From positions 14,272 to 58,533 of the forward strand of contig NZ_JAHDIG010000024.1 in NCBI RefSeq assembly GCF_020630935.1: a stretch of DNA of 44,262 nucleotides. Direction: 5' to 3'. Every line of letters starts with the position of its first letter. Position 1 is the stretch's first letter. Both the position numbers and the translations under genes were made by a program. The stretch is from Bernardetia sp. (GTDB taxonomy: Bacteria > Bacteroidota > Bacteroidia > Cytophagales > Bernardetiaceae). Under the pieces are notes generated by a model. It worked only from the letters and a program-made list of their open reading frames with translations. It ran no database searches and had not been told where the DNA came from. Positions 9,400 to 17,395 of the stretch are shown one piece after another.

Positions 9400-10323
9400 T
9401 TACTCTTCCTCATCTTGTAAAGGAGTAAATTGGTTCTTTCTTGCAGCCATACTCTGTTCTATGTGTTCTACTATTTTTGAAGCAATATCTACTTTGGTTG
9501 CCGTTTCGATACCCTCCAAACCAGGGGAAGAATTTACTTCCAATATCAAAGGACCACGAGAAGATAGCAGAATATCTACACCAGCCATAGACAAATCCAT
9601 TGCTTTGGCAGCTTTTATAGCTGTTTGTTTTTCTACTTCTGAAAGCTCTATAACTTCACTTTTACCTCCTCTATGAAGATTCGAACGAAATTCTCCCTCT
9701 TTCCCTTGTCTTTTCATAGAACCTACTACTTTTCCAGCCACAACAAAGGCACGCACATCTGCCCCTCCAGCTTCTTTGATAAATTCTTGAATCAGAATAT
9801 TTTCCTTCAATCCAGAAAAGGCTTCAATAGTTGATTTAGCCGACTGTTCTGTATCTGCTAATACTACTCCTAATCCTTGAGTTCCTTGTAAAACCTTTAT
9901 AACGACTGGCGTTCCTCCTACTTCATTGAGAAGCATATCCACTTCTGCATTTTTTGGATATTTTGCAAATACTGTTTTAGGTATGCCTACATCTGTTTTT
10001 GAAAGCAATTGAAGACTACGAAGTTTGTCTCTAGACTGTAAAATACTTTGAGAACTATTTACACTAAATGTGCCCTGCATTTCAAATTGACGTACCACAG
10101 CCGTTCCAAGATACGTAACAGATGCCCCAATTCTAGGAATGATAGCATCAAAATGAGAAAGCAATTTCTTTCTATGAAAAATTTGAGGACTTCCCTCTTC
10201 CATTCGAAAATGGCATTTCGTATGATTGATAACAAAGGCTTCGTGTCCTTTTTGCTCAATGGCTTCTACAAGTCTTTTTGTAGAATATAAATTCTTATTT
10301 GTAGAGAGAACTGCTATTTTCAT
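9400..10323 (-). CDS. rimK: RimK-type ATP-grasp ligase (S6 glutamate ligase)
   Basis: This 307-residue ATP-grasp enzyme of the RimK family adds glutamates to the C-terminus of ribosomal protein S6 in E. coli, or builds poly-glutamate tails. Visible are the N-terminal domain MKIAVLSTNKNLYSTKRLVEAI and the substrate region PRIGASVTYLGTAVVRQFE. ATP-grasp motifs are PVVIKVLQGTQGLGV (about 142-156), QEFIKEAGGADVRAFVVAGKVVGSM and ILEVNSSPGLEGIE. The C-terminal tail is acidic. It lies 11 bases downstream of the retropepsin-like protease gene and is surely cotranscribed with it. Whether S6 is the substrate here is inferred from the family. Confidence 0.92.
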   Translation of the reverse strand: MKIAVLSTNKNLYSTKRLVEAIEQKGHEAFVINHTKCHFRMEEGSPQIFHRKKLLSHFDAIIPRIGASVTYLGTAVVRQFEMQGTFSVNSSQSILQSRDKLRSLQLLSKTDVGIPKTVFAKYPKNAEVDMLLNEVGGTPVVIKVLQGTQGLGVVLADTEQSAKSTIEAFSGLKENILIQEFIKEAGGADVRAFVVAGKVVGSMKRQGKEGEFRSNLHRGGKSEVIELSEVEKQTAIKAAKAMDLSMAGVDILLSSRGPLILEVNSSPGLEGIETATKVDIASKIVEHIEQSMAARKNQFTPLQDEEE

Positions 10324-10334
10324 TATATATATTT

Positions 10335-10769
10335 TTATTTTTTCATCTTTGGTAGAGGCAATAAATATTTATGAGCGCAATCTACTAAGAAACGTCCACT
10401 CAAAAGTTTTCTACCAAGTAAAATAGGATAACGCATATTTCCACGATTAGTTAGAGTAAAGTCAGTTTTATAATCACTTCTACCAATACGTATAGGGGTG
10501 CGTATTTTATAACGAGTTTGTGTAATTCCGTTTGAGCTACGTACTTTTTTCTGTGAAAATTCCTCTAAGCGATATTCTTTGTCTTGGTAACTTTCGTGTG
10601 TGGGGTCTAAGATGGAAAAGCACAACAACTGTTTTCCGTCTTCTTCTTCTATTCTTATATTATGACAATGCAATGAAGAAGTATATGCACCTGTATCTGT
10701 TTTTGCATCTATTGAAGGCACTCCCAAATCGGTTAGTCCTACTTCTTCTACTCTTCCAATAATTTCCAT
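10335..10769 (-). CDS. RimK-associated retropepsin-like aspartic protease
   Basis: This is a 144-residue protein of the family named ATP-dependent zinc protease / RimB-like (PF05618). The active-site loop AKTDTGAYTSSLH carries a DTGA signature around residues 22-32, as in retropepsins. The later RYPILLGRKLLSGRFLVDC block is the family's conserved second part. It is the first gene of a two-gene operon with rimK. Family members beside rimK are proposed to trim or process the glutamate tail that RimK adds. The zinc-protease name is historical; the motif points to an aspartic-type enzyme. Confidence 0.85.
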   Translation of the reverse strand: MEIIGRVEEVGLTDLGVPSIDAKTDTGAYTSSLHCHNIRIEEEDGKQLLCFSILDPTHESYQDKEYRLEEFSQKKVRSSNGITQTRYKIRTPIRIGRSDYKTDFTLTNRGNMRYPILLGRKLLSGRFLVDCAHKYLLPLPKMKK

Positions 10770-11172
10770 ATTGCTTTTTTATTGATAAAAATTTCAAGTT
10801 TAGAATCTAAAAATAACCATTTTGTTTAGTTTTATAGAAACTTATTTTCTTGGAAGGTAATTTTTCAGTTTTTGACTTTGCACTAAAAAAACAGATAGAG
10901 TACTGGACATCAATAGGTATTTGCTGTTCTGTGAGCCACAGAACAGGGAAAAAATACCGTTGTTGGTGTTTAAGCGTAGCGACACCAACAACTTTTTATC
11001 TCATGTCCAGTACTCTAAAAAACAGATATATTTCTCTTGTTTAGTTTCAAATGCAATGGTATAGCATAATATCAATAGAACAATAGAAATTGACTTCTAT
11101 AATTTTTACTCTTTCATTCGATTTTATTAAATTCGGTAAACCATTGTCTTTTAACTATAAAAATATTATATC
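10770..11172. other. intergenic region holding a 120-bp mobile element
   Basis: This 403-base gap lies between the divergent protease/rimK operon and the methyltransferase gene. It holds the 120-bp inverted-repeat element (10897-11016) and otherwise AT-rich sequence. No clear promoter box was seen for either flanking gene. Confidence 0.5.
10897..11016. mobile_element. MITE-like element copy 1, with target-site duplication
   Basis: This is a 120-bp non-coding element bounded by perfect 14-bp inverted ends, AGAGTACTGGACAT and ATGTCCAGTACTCT. It is flanked on both sides by the same 11 bases, AAAAAACAGAT (10886-10896 and 11017-11027), a target-site duplication. Inside are two hairpins: CTGTTCTGTG/CACAGAACAG (10924-10946) and GTTGTTGGTGT/ACACCAACAAC (10959-10992). 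A second copy of identical length is at 17396-17515. It encodes no transposase, so it must be moved in trans. The 11-bp duplication would fit families such as IS4, which is inference. Confidence 0.88.
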
Positions 11173-11943
11173 ATGGCTAGAATACATTTATTTGAGTTTG
11201 AAGACCAAAAATGGTTTCCTACTTTTTTGAGAAATTATGGAACAGATTTTTTACAGTTTTTATCGAATAAAACTAAAATGTATAAACCCATAATTCCTCT
11301 TATTGAAAATCTAATTTCAAAAAATCAAACCAATCAGATTATTGACCTTGGCTCAGGAGGAGGAGGAGGATTAATTTGGTTAAATGAGGCTTTAAAGAAA
11401 AATAACCCTCATTTGAAAATTATTTTAACAGACTATTATCCAAATATCACAGCTTTCGAACACACAAAAAGTGTCGCTAAAAATTTTGATTATATACCTA
11501 CCTCAGTAGATGCAAAAAATGTTCCTCAAGATTTGAAAGGAGTTCGAACACAATTCTTATCATTTCATCATTTTAAACCTATTGAAGCGAAGCAAATATT
11601 ACAAAATGCTGTAGATGCAGAGCAATCAATTGCAATATTTGAAGCTCAAGAAAGAACTATTCCGAGCATATTAGCGATGCTTTTTTCTCCGATTACGGTT
11701 TTATTAGTTACCCCATTTATAAGACATTTTAGTATTGGAAGAATTATTTTCACCTATTTTATTCCTATTGTTCCATTATTTGTGTTATGGGATGGTGTAG
11801 TTTCTTCACTACGTACATATTCTGTGAAAGAAATGACTCAGCTTGTAGAAGAATTGAATAACAAAGAGAGTTTTGATTGGAAAATAGACCGAATAAAATC
11901 AGGTCCAGGAAGTATCTTATATTTGATTGGCACCAAGAAATAG
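11173..11943 (+). CDS. class I SAM-dependent methyltransferase, membrane-associated
   Basis: This 256-residue protein has a Rossmann methyltransferase core. The SAM-binding glycine loop IIDLGSGGGGGLIWL lies near residues 56-70, followed by an acidic strand ILTDYYPN (motif II). After FLSFHHF the C-terminal part contains two hydrophobic stretches (about 160-215, ILAMLFSPITVLLVTPF and IIFTYFIPIVPLFVLW) that probably bind the membrane. It ends with a short beta segment GSILYLIGTKK. The substrate is unknown; lipids or quinone precursors are possible given the hydrophobic part. It ends at its own terminator. Confidence 0.78.
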   Translation: MARIHLFEFEDQKWFPTFLRNYGTDFLQFLSNKTKMYKPIIPLIENLISKNQTNQIIDLGSGGGGGLIWLNEALKKNNPHLKIILTDYYPNITAFEHTKSVAKNFDYIPTSVDAKNVPQDLKGVRTQFLSFHHFKPIEAKQILQNAVDAEQSIAIFEAQERTIPSILAMLFSPITVLLVTPFIRHFSIGRIIFTYFIPIVPLFVLWDGVVSSLRTYSVKEMTQLVEELNNKESFDWKIDRIKSGPGSILYLIGTKK

Positions 11944-11947
11944 TTTT

Positions 11948-11989
11948 TTTGCTGCTCTTTTTTCCTATTAAAAAACAGCAAACTTTTTT
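11948..11989 (+). terminator. Rho-independent terminator after the methyltransferase gene
   Basis: TTTGCTG (11948-11954) pairs with CAGCAAA (11976-11982), with an inner T6/A6 pairing. A run of six T follows (11984-11989). It starts 5 bases after the stop. Confidence 0.75.
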
Positions 11990-12052
11990 AGCTTTACACA
12001 AATTCATTTTCGAAATTCTATTCAAGAAACTATTTTCTAAAGAAACTTAGCT

Positions 12053-13072
12053 ATGTCAATAAAAATATTCTCTTTCTCATCCGTTAGAACACTAATAATA
12101 TTGCTTTGCTTTATTTCTTTTAGCTGTCAAACAAAAAATAATCAAATAAGTAAAAATAGCAATTCTGATAGAATACACGACGACCTTAAAGACAAACTAG
12201 AGAGTGATATAAATATAGAAGAACAAGCTCAACAAAGTGTCAATTTAGAAGATGACAAACAAAACTTTGATGCTTTTATGCGTATTCGGAGTTCTGTAGA
12301 AGGTTTAGACAGTTCCAATCAAGCTAAGGAAAGTACCTATTACTGGGAAGGAAACATTTATTCATTCATTAATGGAGAAAAAAGTAAAAAATTAATGGGA
12401 ATGAAAGGGTTCAGTATGTCCAGATGGATAAAGACCGATTCTTCTAGGCAGCTTCTGACAAGAGAAGTCGCTCTATATACCGACCCAAAAACTGGAGAAA
12501 TTTTAGAAAAAATGAAGAATCCATTTTTAGATAAAAATGCAGATTCTATAACTGTAATCCACGTGTGGAACAATCCAGTAAACCAACGTTTTCCTTATTA
12601 TATAAACGAAAAAAATCCAGAAGAAAGCTATGTTTATGGAATTCCTTATAGCAACTTAGGAGAAGATATGGTTTGTTTTTATGCAGATATTTTCTTGGCT
12701 TACCCATCACTCATTACTCGCAAAGAGTTTCCAAACAATGTTCAAAGCGATTTGTATCAAGGTGCAGAGCTTTTCCAATTTTTCGTTCGAAAAGACGACG
12801 TAGAAAATCCAATGCTTACCGACATTCCAGCTACAATTTCTTGGACACGTATAGGACAGTGGCTGCCATTTATGGAAATGGGCGATAGAGACGGAAACCT
12901 AGTCTATCAGTGTAGAGGGTATAAAATTTTAGAAGGCTTTGAAGGCTTGCCACAAGATGTGAAAGGCTACGTTTTAGAAAAACAGCCTATTTTTCAGCAC
13001 GCACCGACAGAATACACACAACCCAATGAAACTAGTTGGTCGTATTTTAAGAAAGTAAAAATTAAAAATTAA
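12053..13072 (+). CDS. DUF1838-like lipoprotein
   Basis: This is a 339-residue protein. Its lipoprotein signal ends LIILLCFISFSC, with the lipobox Cys about residue 25, and is followed by an Asn/Ser/Asp-rich linker. The mature part resembles the DUF1838 family: STYYWEGNIYSFINGEKSKKLMGMKGFSMSRW, then a block around PYSNLGEDMVCFYADIFLAYP and a WLPFMEMGDRDGNLVYQCRGYK block. Family members are secreted or periplasmic proteins of unknown activity. The glycosyltransferase starts 8 bases downstream, so the two form an operon. Confidence 0.7.
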   Translation: MSIKIFSFSSVRTLIILLCFISFSCQTKNNQISKNSNSDRIHDDLKDKLESDINIEEQAQQSVNLEDDKQNFDAFMRIRSSVEGLDSSNQAKESTYYWEGNIYSFINGEKSKKLMGMKGFSMSRWIKTDSSRQLLTREVALYTDPKTGEILEKMKNPFLDKNADSITVIHVWNNPVNQRFPYYINEKNPEESYVYGIPYSNLGEDMVCFYADIFLAYPSLITRKEFPNNVQSDLYQGAELFQFFVRKDDVENPMLTDIPATISWTRIGQWLPFMEMGDRDGNLVYQCRGYKILEGFEGLPQDVKGYVLEKQPIFQHAPTEYTQPNETSWSYFKKVKIKN

Positions 13073-13080
13073 AAATTTAC

Positions 13081-14271
13081 TTGTATCAGATTTACTTTAT
13101 TTTTCTAGAAGTCAGTTTAGTATTACAAATTACTTTTTTTGTAGTGATATTAAAACTGTTTTTTTACAAAAAAAAATCAAAGTTACCTTCTCAAAAATCT
13201 GTCTCTGTTGTAATTGCTGCTAGAAATGAGGCTCATAATTTAGAAAAAATACTTACTTCTATTTTTCAACAGAGTTATCAAAATTTTGAATTGATTGTAG
13301 TAAACGACCGTTCGGAAGATAATTCATTAAAGATTTTAAAAAAATTTGAAGTAGAAAATCCTACTAAAAATTTCGCTGTTATTTCTATAAAAGACAAACC
13401 TCAAAACTGGAACGGAAAAAAATATGCTCTCCAAAAAGGAATAGAAACTGCTCAAAATGAAATCATACTGCTTACTGACGCTGACTGCTTACCAAAAAAC
13501 AAATTTTGGATAGAAAAAATGGCTGATTCTTTTGATGAAAATACAAATACAGTCGTTGGAATTTCATTGTATGAAAAAAGTAAGAATCCTTTTTTAAACT
13601 GGTTTATCCAAAACGAAACACTCATTACAGCACTTCAATATATTTCCTTTGCCAATATCGGAATGGCATATATGGGCGTGGGGAGAAACCTAGCATATAA
13701 GAAAAATCTTTTTTTCAGTCAAAATGAAAAAATAACAAAGCCGTTGTTAGTATCCCCACCAACGACAATATTTAAAAAAATATCTTCAAAAACTGGAGGC
13801 GATGATGATTTAATTTTTTCAGAAAAACGTTTTTATAAAAATGTAAATATATGTTTAGAAGGACAAACTAAAAGTCAAGCTCCTCAAACTTTTCAAGAAT
13901 GGATAAAACAAAAACGCAGACATTTGGCTGTCGGTGTACAATATTCATTTCGACAAAAAGTTATTTCTAGCATTTATCCATTGAGTATTATTTCTTGGTA
14001 TGCTGCCATTTTTGGATTTTTGATACAAGGGTTTTATGAAGTTTTAGGCTTTGAACTGCTTCGCCAGTTGTTTTTTTTCAGTATTTTGCGTATATTTTGT
14101 AACCAAATTCAAGATAATTCCGTTTTAGTCCGTTTTATAAAAGAAAAGTTTTGGAAAGGTTTTCTCAAAGACTTTTTTACTCGTTTTTTTGGTTTTGAAA
14201 TCGTATTTATTTTTTATTATTTCGTGGTGGGAATGGGAGCAACTTTTTTTCCTCCTAAAAAGTGGAAATGA
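13081..14271 (+). CDS. family 2 glycosyltransferase, membrane-bound
   Basis: This 396-residue GT2 enzyme transfers a sugar from a nucleotide donor. The start is a TTG; the next Met is far inside the domain. An N-terminal membrane segment (about 5-30) is followed by a GT-A fold with VVIAARNEAHNL, VVNDRSEDNS (73-82), TDADC (132-136, the DxD motif), GGDDDL (239-244) and a Q-x2-RH motif (277-281). At least one hydrophobic segment closes the C-terminus. Between the NLFF block (209-212) and GDDD there are about 20 extra residues. Residues 221-230 are encoded by a copy of the dispersed palindrome (13740-13766). The product is unknown; a carotenoid or lipid glycoside is possible. Confidence 0.87.
   Translation: MYQIYFIFLEVSLVLQITFFVVILKLFFYKKKSKLPSQKSVSVVIAARNEAHNLEKILTSIFQQSYQNFELIVVNDRSEDNSLKILKKFEVENPTKNFAVISIKDKPQNWNGKKYALQKGIETAQNEIILLTDADCLPKNKFWIEKMADSFDENTNTVVGISLYEKSKNPFLNWFIQNETLITALQYISFANIGMAYMGVGRNLAYKKNLFFSQNEKITKPLLVSPPTTIFKKISSKTGGDDDLIFSEKRFYKNVNICLEGQTKSQAPQTFQEWIKQKRRHLAVGVQYSFRQKVISSIYPLSIISWYAAIFGFLIQGFYEVLGFELLRQLFFFSILRIFCNQIQDNSVLVRFIKEKFWKGFLKDFFTRFFGFEIVFIFYYFVVGMGATFFPPKKWK
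13740..13766. repeat. dispersed palindrome inside the glycosyltransferase frame
   Basis: The arms GCCGTTGTTAG and CACCAACGAC belong to the same imperfect palindrome family as 20355-20383, 35722-35997 and the inner hairpins of the 120-bp elements. It is read in frame as PLLVSPPTTI. Its position just before the GDDD motif coincides with extra length in this family, suggesting an in-frame insertion. Confidence 0.65.
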
Positions 14272-14418
14272 TTTTGAATTAGAAAAATCATAAAAAACGT
14301 GTCAAAATGACCTTTTCTTACCTACTTCTTGTTTATGGATTGAAAATAGCTAAGTAAAAATAGATAACAATACGAGTAGTTACCAATCATACAAAAGCAT
14401 TTATTTATACCTCTATTG

Positions 14419-15081
14419 ATGAAAGATAATAAAAACACCTCCGAAAATTCAGAAGAAAACAAAAAACCTTTGGCAAATGCTGACAATAAAGAATTTTCAG
14501 ATAAAGCACTCAAAGACTTTGATTTGATAGATTTGGCAGTAAAAGGCGACCAACAGGCGTATGCTGAACTGATGAATCGTTATAAAAATTCGGTGTATTT
14601 TATGCTTCTCAAGATGGTAAAAAATACGGACGATGCAGAAGATTTGACCGTTGAAGCCTTTACAAAAGCCTTTAAAAGTCTCAAAAAATTTAAAAAAGAA
14701 TATACTTTCAGTACATGGCTTTTCCGTATTGCAACCAATAACTGTATTGATTTTATTCGTAAGAAAAAATTAGAAACCCTTAGTCTTCATACGCCGTACA
14801 AAAACGATTCGGGCGAGCAGATTCAGATGGATGTTCCAGATAAAAATCTTACACCACAAGAAGAAGCTATCCGAACACAAAAAATAGAAATTATTAGAGA
14901 TTTTGTTGACCAACTCCCACCAAAGTATAAAAAATTGGTAGAGCTTCGCTACTTCGATGAGCTTTCGTATGATGAAATTGCAACAGAGTTAGATGCTCCT
15001 TTGGGAACAGTAAAAGCACAGCTTCACAGAGCAAGAGAGCTTATGTATGACCTTGTAAAAAACAAGCGTGATGTTATTTAG
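14419..15081 (+). CDS. ECF-type sigma-70 family RNA polymerase sigma factor
   Basis: This sigma factor has 220 residues, starting at the ATG at 14419; a TTG one codon earlier is also open. A charged N-terminal tail of about 40 residues precedes sigma region 2 (DLIDLAVKGDQQAYAELMNRY to AFTKAFKSLKKF, with TFSTWLFRIATNNCIDFIRKKK). Region 4 (about 160-212) has LPPKYKKLVELRYFDELSYDEIA, a helix-turn-helix, then LGTVKAQLHRARELM. No anti-sigma gene is adjacent. The lone arrangement and charged tail suggest control by level rather than by a cognate anti-sigma factor, which is inference. It converges on ccmE across a shared terminator. Confidence 0.9.
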   Translation: MKDNKNTSENSEENKKPLANADNKEFSDKALKDFDLIDLAVKGDQQAYAELMNRYKNSVYFMLLKMVKNTDDAEDLTVEAFTKAFKSLKKFKKEYTFSTWLFRIATNNCIDFIRKKKLETLSLHTPYKNDSGEQIQMDVPDKNLTPQEEAIRTQKIEIIRDFVDQLPPKYKKLVELRYFDELSYDEIATELDAPLGTVKAQLHRARELMYDLVKNKRDVI

Positions 15082-15114
15082 ATAGAAAACTATTTCTAGT
15101 ATTTATAAAAAATT

Positions 15115-15147
15115 AATCCCTAAGATTTGATAAAAGTCTTAGGGATT
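15115..15147. terminator. bidirectional terminator between the sigma gene and ccmE
   Basis: A perfect 11-bp stem, AATCCCTAAGA (15115-15125) with TCTTAGGGATT (15137-15147), lies between the converging genes. On the minus strand it runs into a T-rich stretch (15105-15114); on the plus strand into CTTGATTTATTTTA. Confidence 0.7.
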
Positions 15148-15153
15148 CTTGAT

Positions 15154-15573
15154 TTATTTTACGGCTACTGTATTTTCCTCATACTTAGACGGACATTTCA
15201 AAAGAATATCACTTACCACAAATTGCTCATTCTCATATTTTCCAATCACAACCACTTTTTCAGAACGTTTGAAATCTGTCATTGAAGGTGGAGGTGTACT
15301 GGTAATAACACGCTGCTTTTTACCTTTTTCATCTACAAGTTGAAAAGCCATAAAATTAGCATCTGCAACAGGATTGTATTCAATTCCCATTACTTCACCA
15401 CTTGCATCTCTAGGAAGTTCGCCTACAACATGAATTTTGTTATCATTACCATCTTTAGCAAGAGAAAGAGCTGTATCAAAATCTACGTACTGACTGGCAT
15501 TTTCACTAGAACTGACAAAAATTCCGATACCCACAGCAATAATAATAAGAACAATGATATGTGAAAGTTTCAT
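15154..15573 (-). CDS. ccmE: cytochrome c maturation heme chaperone CcmE, CxxxY type
   Basis: CcmE binds heme covalently and hands it to apocytochrome c outside the cytoplasmic membrane. The 139-residue protein has one N-terminal anchor (6-21), then the OB-fold core with IHVVGEL, MAFQLVDEKGKK and EKVVVIGKYENEQFVVSDILLKCPSKY. In E. coli the heme-binding residue is the His of HxxxY. Here the motif is CPSKY, with Cys127 and Tyr131, the variant known from archaea and some other bacteria. It is the last gene of a ccmC-ccmD-ccmE run, 270 bases after ccmD. Confidence 0.9.
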   Translation of the reverse strand: MKLSHIIVLIIIAVGIGIFVSSSENASQYVDFDTALSLAKDGNDNKIHVVGELPRDASGEVMGIEYNPVADANFMAFQLVDEKGKKQRVITSTPPPSMTDFKRSEKVVVIGKYENEQFVVSDILLKCPSKYEENTVAVK

Positions 15574-15843
15574 AGTTGAATCAATTACGGATTAGAAAAT
15601 AAGCGAAGCTAACTGATTATTAGTTTAGAGTTTGTTTAATTTTTTGTTTTACTAGCAAAAATGAGAAACTTTTTGACTTATCAAGGCATTTTTTGAGAAG
15701 AATAGCGAGCTATTTGACGAAAAATAACGTAGATACAGACTAAAATTTACCATTTGTAGCTCAAAGAAATAATTTTAAACAAGCTCTTATCTTATAGCCT
15801 CTTTTAACGATGAACAGTATAAGAGAGTTGTTTTATTTTTTTG

Positions 15844-16152
15844 TTAAAGCACTTTATGTGTTTTGCCTTTATCTGCAAAAACTAAGTCTTCCAATTTTTT
15901 TACTTTGCGTTCTGTTGCTACTAAAAAAACAACGATTCCAGCAAAAATAGTTGTCAAAACAGCTACCACAACATAGATTTTCCCATCTGCTCTGAATGTA
16001 TCAGCCATTTCAACTTCTGTATTTTCATAATCTCGCTGCGTAACAGGAATTTTTCCATTTTTTGTTTGTTCTGTATTTTCAGTTTGTGCCATTACAGCTA
16101 AAGGTGAAAAAGCAAAAGAGAAAAGAAGTAGAAGGAAATATATATTTTTCAT
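15844..16152 (-). CDS. CcmD-like small membrane protein
   Basis: This 102-residue protein has an N-terminal signal-like segment ending AVMAQ (about 1-22), a short polar linker, then FRADGKIYVVVAVLTTIFAGIVVFLVATERKVKKLE. The latter is one membrane helix followed by a basic helix. This is the layout of the CcmD family of Bacteroidota, which are longer than proteobacterial CcmD because of the added signal-like segment. CcmD helps release holo-CcmE from the CcmABC complex. Its place between ccmC and ccmE supports the call. Confidence 0.78.
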   Translation of the reverse strand: MKNIYFLLLLFSFAFSPLAVMAQTENTEQTKNGKIPVTQRDYENTEVEMADTFRADGKIYVVVAVLTTIFAGIVVFLVATERKVKKLEDLVFADKGKTHKVL

Positions 16153-16168
16153 AGTGATTGATGTAACT

Positions 16169-16222
16169 CAGACTTCTAGTCTGTGTAAAAGATTATTTAT
16201 TTATAAACAGGCTGGAAGCCTA
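16169..16222. repeat. twin-hairpin repeat, copy 1
   Basis: Two short palindromes lie 24 bases apart: CAGACTTCTAGTCTG (16169-16183) and CAGGCTGGAAGCCTA (16208-16222). Each is a stem of about 6 bp with a 3-base loop, TCT in the first and GGA in the second. The same pair occurs at 22570-22637. It lies between ccmC and ccmD and may form hairpins in their transcript. Confidence 0.7.
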
Positions 16223-16232
16223 TCTTACAAGT

Positions 16233-16904
16233 TTAACCAAAAAGAGTTTTGTATTCTATTCTTCGCATTCTGACACGAAGCTGTGCCACCCAAACTCCTA
16301 AAAGTGTCCAGCCAATGATGGCAATGTAGAATACTTTTTTCAAATCATTATCATAGTCATACGCACTAAAAGCTGGATTTCCCTCTGCCCCTGGGTGCAA
16401 TGAGTTTACTAATCTTGGCAAAATATAAATGAGTGGAATATAAGTAGCAAAAGCAAAAATATTGAAGACTGCGCTTATTCTGCCTCGTTTTTCATCGTCT
16501 GGCAGTGCGCTGCGTAAGAGCAAATAGCCAAAATAAATGAGAAGAGCAATAGCAGAAGCATTTTGTTTGGGGTCGCCACTCCAAAACTGTCCCCACGTAA
16601 ATCTTGCCCACCACATTCCTGTCAAGATTCCCAAAACACCAAAGGCAATTCCAGAATTAGCAAGCTCTACAGCCCAATCGTCATGTTTTGGATTAGACGT
16701 TTTGAGATACATAATTGAATAAATCACAGAAGCAAGCAGCATCAAGACCATTCCAAACCACATTGGAACGTGAAAGAAAAGATTTCGAATAGTTTCGTTG
16801 AGAATATTGAGCCTTGGCACTTGAATTAAAAGCCCTCCAATAATTGTATAAAAGAGAATAATAACACAAGCAACTTTCCACCAATGTTTTTTGAGTAAAT
16901 CCAT
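16233..16904 (-). CDS. ccmC: cytochrome c maturation protein CcmC
   Basis: CcmC is the membrane protein that presents heme to CcmE. The start MDLLKKHWWK at 16904 gives 223 residues; a Met seven codons earlier (16925) is also open. Six membrane segments are visible. The tryptophan-rich periplasmic signature reads WWARFTWGQFWSGDPKQNASA, a variant of the usual WGxxWxWD. His residues occur before it (FFHVPMW) and after it (VNSLHPGA), as expected for heme ligands. It is the first gene of the ccm run with a good promoter upstream. ccmA and ccmB are not adjacent. Confidence 0.92.
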   Translation of the reverse strand: MDLLKKHWWKVACVIILFYTIIGGLLIQVPRLNILNETIRNLFFHVPMWFGMVLMLLASVIYSIMYLKTSNPKHDDWAVELANSGIAFGVLGILTGMWWARFTWGQFWSGDPKQNASAIALLIYFGYLLLRSALPDDEKRGRISAVFNIFAFATYIPLIYILPRLVNSLHPGAEGNPAFSAYDYDNDLKKVFYIAIIGWTLLGVWVAQLRVRMRRIEYKTLFG

Positions 16905-16956
16905 AATGTAGAATATGTAGAACATTCTGTTAGAATGTACATAAAATAATTTTTTG

Positions 16957-16987
16957 CAAAATTACAACTCAAAACACCAAAGAACAA
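16957..16987 (-). promoter_or_regulatory. Bacteroidota-type promoter for ccmC
   Basis: On the minus strand, TTG (16985-16987), a 20-base spacer and TAATTTTG (16957-16964) match the consensus. It lies about 50 bases before the chosen ccmC start. Confidence 0.55.
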
Positions 16988-17050
16988 AAATAGACAGACA
17001 AAAGAAAGGCTAAAAGTTTATAAAAACAGAAAATAAAGCGCATAAAAAAG

Positions 17051-17080
17051 CCGTTGCACATCATTCCGATAGTGCAACGG
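17051..17080. other. isolated perfect hairpin
   Basis: CCGTTGCAC (17051-17059) pairs perfectly with GTGCAACGG (17072-17080) across 12 bases. A and T runs flank it, so it could terminate transcription, but no gene ends next to it. It may be a relic of the palindrome families. Confidence 0.4.
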
Positions 17081-17395
17081 TAAAATTTTAGTTTTGTCAG
17101 AAAGCCCCCTCTCCGAAAATAACTAAATGAAAGCCTTTAAATATTTATACTCTAAAAATACTACTTAGGTTTCAAAAAAACAACTTCTGACAAATAAATA
17201 TTTTATTCTGATTCAGAATTTATTAAAAACACACTAAATCACTTGTTTACAAAGATTTACAAATAAAATAAGATTAATAACAACTTAAAAAAGTTGCACT
17301 ATTCTATCAAAAAATTTCATATTAAATTAAAAAAATAGCAAAAAACAGGCTACATTTGTTTCAATTTTGATTTATATACAGAAATAAAATCTAGT

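Noticed and set aside
9359-9676. Plus-strand frame of 105 codons
   Set aside because: It lies antisense to rimK, whose motifs are clear.
10850-11044. Plus-strand frame of 64 codons
   Set aside because: It reads through the 120-bp inverted-repeat element.
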